This document shows positions 37,100 through 44,982 of a stretch of DNA of 64,000 nucleotides, piece by piece (positions within the stretch are counted from its first letter, which is position 1; each line of letters begins with the position of its first letter). This stretch comes from Thalassotalea crassostreae (GTDB lineage: Bacteria > Pseudomonadota > Gammaproteobacteria > Enterobacterales > Alteromonadaceae): assembly GCF_001831495.1 (NCBI RefSeq), contig NZ_CP017689.1, positions 1,178,001 to 1,242,000 of the forward strand, written 5' to 3'. A model generated the notes under the pieces. The model was not told where the DNA came from, made no database searches, and worked only from the letters and a program-made list of their open reading frames with translations. A program made the position numbers and the translations under genes.

Positions 37100-38341
37100 T
37101 TGATACCCAAAGCCGTGTCTGAATATATAGCGCACTTTGTTACTAGTATAAATGATATCGATGAAGACAGCTGGAATACCCTGTTTTCATCATCATACCC
37201 ATTTACCAAGCATGGCTTTTTATCAGCCCTTGAAGACAGTCATGTAGTTTCTAAAGAGACTGGCTGGATAGCTCAGCATTTACTTATCTATAAAAAAGAA
37301 AAAGAAAACTCAAATCAAAACTCTATCCAACTAAATCCTCAAAGCCAACTACTCAATCTTAAACACCAAAAATCATTAGTGGCTGCAATGCCAGCTTATA
37401 TCAAACTTCATTCATATGGCGAGTATATGTTTGACTGGAGTTGGGCAGACGCTTTTTTAGCAAAAGGAATTGAATACTACCCTAAATTGGTTAGTTCAGT
37501 TCCATTTACACCAGCAACCGGCCAACGTTTTGCTGTTGCTAATAGTGAACTAGAAAATTACAACCAGTTAATTAAATTAATGGTTAATGCTTGTAAAGAA
37601 ATAGCACACCGCGTTTCTTTATCGAATATGCAGTGGCTATTTGTTGATAAGCAAGGCTCACTTGAACTTGCTAATGAAGACACATTACAGCGAACAGATA
37701 TTCAATATCATTGGTTTAACCGCGGTTATGCTAACTTTGATGATTTTCTTGCAACATTAAAGTCGAGAAAACGGAAAAATATAAGCAAAGAGCGAGCGCA
37801 GGTACATAACAATGGTATCTGTTTTAGTTGGTTGTCCGGTGAGCAAATATCTAGCCTAGACTGGCAGCAATTTTTTCAATTCTATCAATTAACCTATATG
37901 CGCCGCTCTGGCCATCAAGGTTATTTGAATCTAAGTTTTTTTCAAAATTTGCCGGCAAAGATAAGTGAGCAAGTTTTATTATTAAAAGCCACTAAAGACG
38001 ATAGAGTCGTTGGTTGTGCACTTTACTTTAAATCAGATACTCATCTATACGGCCGTTATTGGGGGAGCACTCAAGAGTTTGACTTTTTGCACTTTGAAGC
38101 CTGTTATTATCAAGGTATTGAATATTGCATCAAACACGGTTTACAAGTGTTTGACGCTGGTGCTCAAGGCGAACATAAGTTACTCCGCGGTTTTGAACCT
38201 GTGGTTAATTATGGGAACTATTTGTTTTTTGAACAGACTTACAAGCAATCTATTGCTCAGTTTTTACGGCAAGAGACTGAACATCATAAAGAGTACCTAA
38301 AAAATGCAAAAAACTATCTACCCTATAAACACAGTGAATAA
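37100..38341 (+). CDS. DUF482 (COG3146) GNAT-like acyltransferase
   Basis: About 413 residues, with the hallmarks of the DUF482 family, which has a GNAT-like fold distantly related to FemAB peptidoglycan aminoacyltransferases: HGFLSALEDSHVV, YMFDWSWADAF, SSVPFTPATGQRF, LKSRKRKNISKER and YMRRSGHQGYLN. The start is uncertain. The TTG at 37100 touches the AAGGA ribosome site with no spacing, and the in-frame GTG at 37115 has a spacing of 15 nt. Neither is ideal. It follows the amidohydrolase by 8 bp. Function unknown in the family as a whole. Confidence 0.8.
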   Translation: MIPKAVSEYIAHFVTSINDIDEDSWNTLFSSSYPFTKHGFLSALEDSHVVSKETGWIAQHLLIYKKEKENSNQNSIQLNPQSQLLNLKHQKSLVAAMPAYIKLHSYGEYMFDWSWADAFLAKGIEYYPKLVSSVPFTPATGQRFAVANSELENYNQLIKLMVNACKEIAHRVSLSNMQWLFVDKQGSLELANEDTLQRTDIQYHWFNRGYANFDDFLATLKSRKRKNISKERAQVHNNGICFSWLSGEQISSLDWQQFFQFYQLTYMRRSGHQGYLNLSFFQNLPAKISEQVLLLKATKDDRVVGCALYFKSDTHLYGRYWGSTQEFDFLHFEACYYQGIEYCIKHGLQVFDAGAQGEHKLLRGFEPVVNYGNYLFFEQTYKQSIAQFLRQETEHHKEYLKNAKNYLPYKHSE

Positions 38342-38403
38342 TAAGGCTTAACTAGCTTTTTAACTGAGCTTTTAACATAGCTATTTTAAAATAGTTTGTT
38401 AGC

Positions 38404-39288
38404 TTACTTCTTTACCCAAGAGATAAGTCGTTTGTGCACACCGGTAGTTAATCCAACGCCTAGCAATATTAATAAGCCGCCTGTAAGCATTAATACAGAT
38501 AGTTGTTCATCAAGAAATGACATGCCCCATAACACTCCAAACACTGGAATAAGATAAGTAACTGTCATCGCTTTTTCTGGGCCAAGATCAGCGAGTAATC
38601 GAAAGTAAAATATGTATGCAAGGGCGGTACAAAGCACCCCTAATACGATTGCTGAAAGCCAGGAATTTAATGATGGTGTTTCACTTGGCCAATAAAATGG
38701 CAAGAATGGCAATAGCATGATGGTGGCAAACAATAAAGAACCTGCGGCGATTGCCAAGCTATTAACTCCTTGTAAGTATCTTTTCGCATAACACGCTGCA
38801 TAACCGTAATTTAGCGTTGCCACTAAACAGCATAAAATGGCAACACTACTCGCATCAAATTGTAAGCCTCCTTTACCGGAAAATAGCAAAATTACCCCTG
38901 TAAAACCGACCAGCAGACCGGCAATTTTTAATGGGGTAAATTTATCTTTTAACCACAAAAAAGCGACCAATGCGGTAAAGATTGGCGCTGTCGCATTCAG
39001 AATCGAGGTCAATCCGGCGCTTTGGCTTAAAGTCGCATAAGCAAATAGGGTAAATGGTAGAGCAGTGTTGGTTAGGCCAACAATCATGATACCTTTCCAA
39101 TGGTTTTTTAATTGCTTACCGGCTTTATAGTAAATAAGAAAAGGCAGCAAAGTTAAAAAGCCTATGGCGACACGAATAAATATCAATGAAACAGCGCCAA
39201 AATCACTACTTGAGTAGCGCAAAAACATGAATGAAGCGCCCCAAATTGCGGCTAGTGCTACTAATTGTATGGTTTGAATGAAATTCAT
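38404..39288 (-). CDS. EamA/DMT-family transporter
   Basis: A 294-residue inner-membrane protein with ten predicted spans built from two EamA repeats (about 5-140 and 150-280). Typical stretches are LVALAAIWGASFMFLR at the start and the second-repeat end GVLWGMSFLDEQLS followed by the last span. Family members export amino acids or other metabolites, and the substrate is unknown here. It converges on the DUF482 gene; the 62-bp gap holds a small A/T hairpin (about 38377-38393). Confidence 0.88.
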   Translation of the reverse strand: MNFIQTIQLVALAAIWGASFMFLRYSSSDFGAVSLIFIRVAIGFLTLLPFLIYYKAGKQLKNHWKGIMIVGLTNTALPFTLFAYATLSQSAGLTSILNATAPIFTALVAFLWLKDKFTPLKIAGLLVGFTGVILLFSGKGGLQFDASSVAILCCLVATLNYGYAACYAKRYLQGVNSLAIAAGSLLFATIMLLPFLPFYWPSETPSLNSWLSAIVLGVLCTALAYIFYFRLLADLGPEKAMTVTYLIPVFGVLWGMSFLDEQLSVLMLTGGLLILLGVGLTTGVHKRLISWVKK

Positions 39289-39425
39289 TTGGCTCGGAAA
39301 GTAGGTTTTATTAGTGTTTAATTGTTAATTTAGCAGGGTTTTGCCTCAATTTCTCTTGAAGTGTTTAATTTCGCCCATATATCAGTCAAATCGTTAAATC
39401 TAATACCCTATAAAAATTATTAATT

Positions 39426-40259
39426 ATGACCGCCAGTATTTCGTTATTTCAGAATCAATTAAAACGTATTGACTCAAGCAAAGCATTCCAAGGTGTGGTG
39501 ATTGCTGTGATCATACTCTCAGCTTTATTGATTGGCGCTAAAACTCATGACTTCCCAGAGAAAGTTATCACCGTATTGGCGATAATGGACATGAGTATTA
39601 CGGTATTCTTTTTAGTCGAAATAGTTATTCGCTACTTAGCTAGTGAGGATAATAAAACGTTTTTTAAAAGTGGTTGGAATATTTTTGATAGCTTAATCGT
39701 CATCGGTTCTCTCATTCCTGCCGGCGGCTCAGGTGTTTTACTAGCGCGATTACTTAGGGTGTTTAGAGTTCTGCGACTGGTCTCCATGGTGCCAGAACTT
39801 CGGTTACTAATAAATGCATTACTTAAAGCTATCCCAAGAATGGGCTATATCGCTTTATTGATGTTTGTTATTTTCTATATTTACGCAGCAATTGGTTCGA
39901 TCTTATTTCACCAAATAAATGAATTTTTATGGGGTGATGTTTCGGTATCTTTATTGACTTTATTCCGCGTTGCTACGTTTGAAGATTGGACCGATATCAT
40001 GTACGAAACAATGGCGGTGTACCCTTTAAGTTGGGTGTTTTATCTAACCTTTATCTTCCTTACCGCCTTTGTTTTTCTAAATATGATGGTAGGTACTATC
40101 TTGGAAGTAATGGCCCATGAACATGAGCTAGAACGAGCAAAAGCTCATGGTGAGTCGGAAGACGGAGGCGAGCCTGCAAGTAGAGCACAAATTGAACAAT
40201 TACAGCGGCAAATAACCGAATTATCAGCAATTACTAAAGCAATAGCCGAAAAAAAATAA
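39426..40259 (+). CDS. One-domain voltage-gated cation channel (NaChBac-type)
   Basis: 277 residues with six membrane spans, working as a tetramer in the inner membrane. S4 carries arginines every third residue (R108, R111, R114, R117 in LLARLLRVFRVLRLV). The pore loop contains the filter TFEDWTD (184-190) between S5 and S6, and S6 is LTFIFLTAFVFLNMMVGTIL. A C-terminal coiled coil follows (about 248-277), as in NaChBac relatives. In NavAb the filter is TLESWSM. Here the serine and methionine positions are aspartates, which in engineered NavAb variants favour calcium. So a calcium-permeable channel is plausible, though unproven. Monocistronic. Confidence 0.88.
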   Translation: MTASISLFQNQLKRIDSSKAFQGVVIAVIILSALLIGAKTHDFPEKVITVLAIMDMSITVFFLVEIVIRYLASEDNKTFFKSGWNIFDSLIVIGSLIPAGGSGVLLARLLRVFRVLRLVSMVPELRLLINALLKAIPRMGYIALLMFVIFYIYAAIGSILFHQINEFLWGDVSVSLLTLFRVATFEDWTDIMYETMAVYPLSWVFYLTFIFLTAFVFLNMMVGTILEVMAHEHELERAKAHGESEDGGEPASRAQIEQLQRQITELSAITKAIAEKK

Positions 40260-40372
40260 AGTAACAGCTATTTATATCCTATTATTAAATAATGAAAAAA
40301 CGCTAATTAATACTTTCACTTAGGTTTTTATGTTTTAATGAGCGTCTTACCTCTTATTGAAAGGAATAATGC

Positions 40373-41797
40373 GTGATAAACGACTTTGTAAATGCGGCGA
40401 ATGGTCTCCTGTGGGGCCAAATATTGGTACCTTTACTTTTAATCGCCGGGGTCTGGTTTACGGTTCGTTTAAGAGCGATTCAATTTCGTCATTTTGGTCA
40501 TATGTTTTCGGTTATGAAAAATAGTCGAAAAAGTGACGGGCACGGTATTTCTTCTTTTCAAGCACTTTGTACGTCTCTCGCGGCACGTGTCGGTACAGGT
40601 AATTTAATGGGTGTTGCCGTTGCAATATCGATTGGTGGCCCTGGTGCAATTTTCTGGATGTGGGTGATAGCGCTTATCGGTATGGCTACAGCCTTTGCCG
40701 AAAGCACTTTAGGACAATTATATAAAGAAACCAATCGCAATGGTGATTACCGTGGTGGTCCTGCGTACTACATGCTAAAAGGCTTAAAGAGCCCAGCCTT
40801 AGCTTTGTTATTCTCCATATGTTTGTTTATCGGTTATGGCATGATTTTTTCGGCACCACAGGCGAATTCAATTGCCGAAGCATTTAATTATTCCTATGGC
40901 GTCGATACCATGATTACCGGTGTTGTGCTTACCATTTTTGCCGCTATTATTGTTTTAGGTGGAATGAAAAAAATCGCTCGCTTTTCAGAGATGGTGGTAC
41001 CATTTATGGGCGTTGCTTATCTACTTGTCGCAACGTTCGTGATATTGATGAATATTGGTGAAATTCCAAGCATATTACTAAATATATTTGAGTCGGCATT
41101 TGGTTTAAGAGAAGCCGGCGGTGGCATGATTGGTATTGCCATGATGCAAGGGATAAAACGTGGTTTGTATTCTAACGAAGCAGGTATGGGTAGCGTACCT
41201 CATGCGGCAGCCGCAGCAACACCTTACCCTCCGCACCCTGCTTCACAAGGTTATGTACAAATGCTCGGTGTCTTTTTCGACACCATTGTATTGTGTACTT
41301 GTACGGCAATGATCATTTTACTAAGTGGTATTGAGTTAGGACAAGAAAACTTTGGTATCGCATTAACCCAACAGGCACTAGAAAACCAAGTTGGTTCTTG
41401 GGGGCGAGATTTTATCGCAGTAGCAATTTTCTTCTTTGGTTTTACTTCTATGGTGGCTAATTACGCTTATGCTGAAAATGCTTTACCGTTTATCAAGATG
41501 AATAATAAAATTGGCCGATTGGTGTTTTTAGCTGTATTCCTAGGCATGATTTTTTATGGTTCGATTGCGACCCTCGGTGAAGTGATTAATCTTGCCGACT
41601 TAGCCATGGCGTTAATGACTATTGTCAATGTGGTTGCTATCGGTTTATTAACTAAACAATTAGTGATATTGGCTAAAGATTACAACAGTCATATCGACAA
41701 AGGTGATGTGCCTCGATTTATTGCTAGCAAAGAGCAAGAGCAAGAAATGAACTTGACTCCAAATATTTGGAGCAAAGAAAATACAGAGCTAAAATAA
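40373..41797 (+). CDS. Sodium:alanine/glycine symporter, AGCS family
   Basis: A 474-residue inner-membrane symporter with about 11 spans. The family signature is in FQALCTSLAARVGTGNLMGV near residue 62, followed by GGPGAIFWMWVIALIGMATAFAES, YRGGPAYYM and GLYSNEAGMGSVPHAAA. Imports alanine or glycine with sodium. The start is GTG 40373, with AGGA at a spacing of 7; an ATG 3 bp upstream is out of frame. Stands alone. Confidence 0.92.
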   Translation: MINDFVNAANGLLWGQILVPLLLIAGVWFTVRLRAIQFRHFGHMFSVMKNSRKSDGHGISSFQALCTSLAARVGTGNLMGVAVAISIGGPGAIFWMWVIALIGMATAFAESTLGQLYKETNRNGDYRGGPAYYMLKGLKSPALALLFSICLFIGYGMIFSAPQANSIAEAFNYSYGVDTMITGVVLTIFAAIIVLGGMKKIARFSEMVVPFMGVAYLLVATFVILMNIGEIPSILLNIFESAFGLREAGGGMIGIAMMQGIKRGLYSNEAGMGSVPHAAAAATPYPPHPASQGYVQMLGVFFDTIVLCTCTAMIILLSGIELGQENFGIALTQQALENQVGSWGRDFIAVAIFFFGFTSMVANYAYAENALPFIKMNNKIGRLVFLAVFLGMIFYGSIATLGEVINLADLAMALMTIVNVVAIGLLTKQLVILAKDYNSHIDKGDVPRFIASKEQEQEMNLTPNIWSKENTELK

Positions 41798-41880
41798 TAA
41801 GCTTAGATAAAGCTTTAGTTAATCTATCTTAGAAATAAAGAATACAGATTTTCAATTCTTTCACTGTATTACCAGATGCC

Positions 41881-41905
41881 AAGCATAGCAATTTTTGCTA
41901 TGCTT
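41881..41905. other. Perfect 11-bp hairpin in the helicase leader
   Basis: AAGCATAGCAA-ttt-TTGCTATGCTT lies 36 bp upstream of the helicase ATG. It has no T-run, so it may be a weak end of the symporter transcript or an RNA structure in the helicase 5' leader. Confidence 0.55.
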
Positions 41906-41940
41906 GCGACCATTAACACTATCATTATTTTGGAATTTAA

Positions 41941-43257
41941 ATGAGTTTCGATTCTATCGGTTTGCCGGATGAATTATTAAAAGCGGTAAAGAGTTGCGGG
42001 TACCGCACAATGACAGAAGTTCAAAAGCGAGCTATTCCTGCTGTTCGCTCTGGTCAAGATGTGCTTGCCAGTGCACAAACCGGTACCGGTAAAACTGCCG
42101 CATTTTCAATTCCAATTATTGAGCAATTATTAAAAGCAAAACAATCGACAGTGCCGGTTGTAAAAGCATTAGTATTAGCGCCAACTCGAGAGTTAGCAAT
42201 ACAAGTTGCGGATAATATTAAAAGTTACACAGAACATACTCAATTAACTACCAACGTGGTTTATGGAGGCGTAGGCTCTTCCGGCCAAGAAAAACGTTTA
42301 AAAGCCGGCTCAGACATTCTAGTGGCAACACCGGGGCGATTAATAGAGCACTTGAACTTACGCCATGTGAATATCTCGCAGTTAAAGTTCATTGTGCTAG
42401 ATGAAGCGGATCGTATGCTTGATATGGGCTTTGCCAAGGATATTGAAAAAATATTTTTAGGATTGAAACACCAACATCAAACGCTAATGTTTTCTGCGAC
42501 ATTTTCAAATAAAGTAAAATTGTTAGCGCAGCAATTCCTGACAAATCCTCGAGTTTTAGAAACAGCGAAACAAAATGCTACGGCAGCAAAAGTTAGGCAT
42601 TTTGTCTATCCGGTGGAAGAACATCGTAAAAGCGAAATGCTAGCTGAACTTATTGGTGTTAATAACTGGCAACAAATTATGGTGTTTGCTGGCACCAAAG
42701 AAAGTGCTAATGCAATTGCTAAAGAGCTAAAACTTGATGGCATTAAAGCTGCGCTTTGTCATGGTGATAAATCGCAAGGCTCTCGCAATAAAGCGCTTGA
42801 AGACTTTGCTGAAGGAAAGGTAAGAGTATTGGTGGCTACCGATGTTGCCGCCCGAGGTATAGATATTAAGGATTTACAATATGTAGTAAATTATCATTTA
42901 CCGTTTTTACCTGAAGATTATGTTCACCGAATAGGTCGCACCGGTCGTGCTGGTAAGTCGGGCACTGCAATATCTTTATTATCGCCAAAAGATAACAAGT
43001 TTTTAGATAATATTGAGCAAGTAATTGGCCACAAGATTGAGCAAATCAAGTTACCAGGTTACGAGTTTAACCCGCTTGATTACGCCTCAAAGGCTGAGCA
43101 AAAAGCGGCGCAAAAAGGTGGCAAGTCTGAACTGAATCGATACCAAGCGCAACAAAAGAAAAACCAAGGTTTAGCGAAAAAGAAAACTTCGTCATCAAAG
43201 GCAAAAGCTAAGGGCGCAGCTAAAGTAAAACGCAAGAGCCGTCATTCATCGAAATAG
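41941..43257 (+). CDS. DEAD-box RNA helicase, RhlE-like
   Basis: A 438-residue ATP-dependent RNA helicase. Motifs in order: a Q-motif region near GYRTMTEVQKRAIP, I (AQTGTGKTA), Ia (PTRELA), II (VLDEADRMLD), III (FSATFS), then VATDVAARGID, and VI (HRIGRTGRAG). The last 60 residues are a lysine-rich tail (KKKTSSSKAKAKGAAKVKRK) for RNA contact. MSFDSIGLPDELL at the start matches the RhlE group. Likely roles are ribosome assembly or cold adaptation. The next gene starts 2 bp after its stop. Confidence 0.92.
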   Translation: MSFDSIGLPDELLKAVKSCGYRTMTEVQKRAIPAVRSGQDVLASAQTGTGKTAAFSIPIIEQLLKAKQSTVPVVKALVLAPTRELAIQVADNIKSYTEHTQLTTNVVYGGVGSSGQEKRLKAGSDILVATPGRLIEHLNLRHVNISQLKFIVLDEADRMLDMGFAKDIEKIFLGLKHQHQTLMFSATFSNKVKLLAQQFLTNPRVLETAKQNATAAKVRHFVYPVEEHRKSEMLAELIGVNNWQQIMVFAGTKESANAIAKELKLDGIKAALCHGDKSQGSRNKALEDFAEGKVRVLVATDVAARGIDIKDLQYVVNYHLPFLPEDYVHRIGRTGRAGKSGTAISLLSPKDNKFLDNIEQVIGHKIEQIKLPGYEFNPLDYASKAEQKAAQKGGKSELNRYQAQQKKNQGLAKKKTSSSKAKAKGAAKVKRKSRHSSK

Positions 43258-43259
43258 TT

Positions 43260-44009
43260 ATGTTTGAGAAAAAAAAACAATCTGCGGTAATACATAAAAA
43301 CAATATATCAACGGTTGATACCGAACAATATTATCAACCGATTGATGACGAGCGCATAGATCATTCGCTCAATCATCAACAAATTGATATTCCATTTCAT
43401 TTTCGCCATACCTGTTGGTTTTGCTCTGAACCTGCAGCCCAAGATTTATACTTCCCAAAAACCAAAAAAGCGATGGAGTATTGCACCCATCGAGCGATTT
43501 CATTGCCTATTTGCCGCGAGTGCAAAGTAATATCTAATGGTATTCGTGGCGATAATATTTGGCAGTATCGTGAAGCGTTGAAGAAATCTTTAGCGAACAA
43601 ATATCAAAAGCATTTAGCTATTGGTAAAAATTGGACCAAAGAAGAACTTGAAAACGCTGGCTTTGAAGGTGGTAACTTTGAAGGCTTTGCCAAAAGTGGT
43701 TGGTTTATGTTTGAAGTGGCGCGAGATAGGGTAAACTTCGCTGGTTGGCCATTATGGTGTCACGGTGAGCAAATTGAAGACATAACGGCAGGAAAGCAGT
43801 TTGTCTTTGATGGGGTTACTTACAGTGATATCAATCAAGCAGTAGATTTTTACGTTAAATCTTTTGCCCTTAAACGCACATTCCTATTAGAGCTCATAGA
43901 TGTTTTGGGTATCGATAGGTTTAGTGATGCGATTCGTTATGCTCGCATTCATGTGGCTGCATCAGTGCGGGAACAAAGACAAATACTTGAAGATTTATCC
44001 GAGCGATAA
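43260..44009 (+). CDS. Zinc-finger protein of unknown function, coupled to the helicase
   Basis: 249 residues. A cysteine cluster CWFC (52-55), C75, H77 and CREC (85-88) looks like a treble-clef zinc site. The LPICRECKVISNG context recalls HNH nucleases, but the catalytic D-H of an HNH is not evident. The second half is helical with aromatic patches (SGWFMFEVARDRVNFAGWPLW) and no known motif. It begins 2 bp after the helicase stop without a clear ribosome site of its own, so translation is probably coupled. An RNA- or nucleic-acid-binding partner of the helicase is a guess. No family name recognised. Confidence 0.75.
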   Translation: MFEKKKQSAVIHKNNISTVDTEQYYQPIDDERIDHSLNHQQIDIPFHFRHTCWFCSEPAAQDLYFPKTKKAMEYCTHRAISLPICRECKVISNGIRGDNIWQYREALKKSLANKYQKHLAIGKNWTKEELENAGFEGGNFEGFAKSGWFMFEVARDRVNFAGWPLWCHGEQIEDITAGKQFVFDGVTYSDINQAVDFYVKSFALKRTFLLELIDVLGIDRFSDAIRYARIHVAASVREQRQILEDLSER

Positions 44010-44033
44010 TTTATCTATCGGTTACTGCTGATA

Positions 44034-44750
44034 TTAGTATTTCTTCTTGTTTTCTTTAGATAGTATAATCCTGCGCCTTATTTTTAGCTCTTGTAACCAA
44101 TGGAAGCCAAAGAATATAGGGAATCCAATGATTACCAAAAGAGTGGCAATTTTTACCGCCCATTCAGGGGCATGAAAAATAGGAGATACTAGGGCAAAGA
44201 CTTGCAATAACACCCAAGAAATTACTATGTAGGCGGCGCTAGGTTTAAGCAATCGGCTACTTTTAAATATAGCCATTGAGATGTGCCATATACTGCTTGT
44301 AAGATTTTCTGAACTGGTATTAGAACCTAAGCTGAATATGCCGCTCTCTGTTTTTTCTATGGTCGGTAACATCATTCGATAACCCTTTCTAGGTATCGTT
44401 TGAATATAAATAGGGCATTCAATATGATCGTCTAAAGCGTGGCGTATTTCACTGATAATATGAGTAACATTGGAGCCCGATGCATTGGCGTCGCCCCAAC
44501 CAAACTCTAAGATTTCATCACGTGATACAACGTTACAATCTTTGGATGCAAGCAATACTAAAATTTCCATGGCTTTAGGTGGTAGGTGATAGCGTTCTGA
44601 ATCCCTAATTACGACTCCTAAGTTCGGCTCCACAATAGTTTGACCAAGGCAAAAGCCTGCGTGCATTTTTTTTGCCACAGCAAAGTTATCAACGGCATTT
44701 ATTGTGGTTGATCCCTCAGATATGCTTTTGTTGATTTGTTTTTCCGTCAC
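44034..44750 (-). CDS. Membrane-anchored winged-helix protein (CadC-like, short)
   Basis: 238 residues. The N-terminal half is an OmpR/PhoB-type winged helix (about 35-127; LPPKAMEILVLLAS, SRDEILEFGWG, VTHIISEIRHALDD, IQTIPRKGYRMM). After a linker there are two membrane spans (about 172-190 and 199-219) with the AYIVISWVLLQVFALVSPIF...APEWAVK pattern. I know this pattern from much longer CadC-like or adenylate-cyclase/TPR proteins. Here the protein ends 20 residues after the second span with a lysine-rich tail, so no sensor domain is present. No remnant of one follows, because the convergent gene lies 24 bp away. It probably binds DNA from the membrane; target unknown. Confidence 0.82.
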   Translation of the reverse strand: MTEKQINKSISEGSTTINAVDNFAVAKKMHAGFCLGQTIVEPNLGVVIRDSERYHLPPKAMEILVLLASKDCNVVSRDEILEFGWGDANASGSNVTHIISEIRHALDDHIECPIYIQTIPRKGYRMMLPTIEKTESGIFSLGSNTSSENLTSSIWHISMAIFKSSRLLKPSAAYIVISWVLLQVFALVSPIFHAPEWAVKIATLLVIIGFPIFFGFHWLQELKIRRRIILSKENKKKY

Positions 44751-44982
44751 TATCTCACTCAGTTAAGACACTAGTTAAATGTCATAGAACCCATTAACAA
44801 TGACTTATAAGTATGGTCTATACCGTCAAATTCGCTACCAAGTTTCATTATGAAAATAAAATAAAGACTAAAAAGTTAGGTGAAAAAGTGTGTTAAATTA
44901 ATGTAAACTGGATAAGTCGTATTTTTCATTTTATTTACCAAGTTACATTCAAGTCAATTAACTAAGATCTATTAGGAGTATC

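Noticed and set aside
44034..44750. Idea that the winged-helix gene is a truncated pseudogene
   Set aside because: No remnant of a lost domain follows (the convergent gene is 24 bp away) and the frame is clean. Treated as an intact short form.
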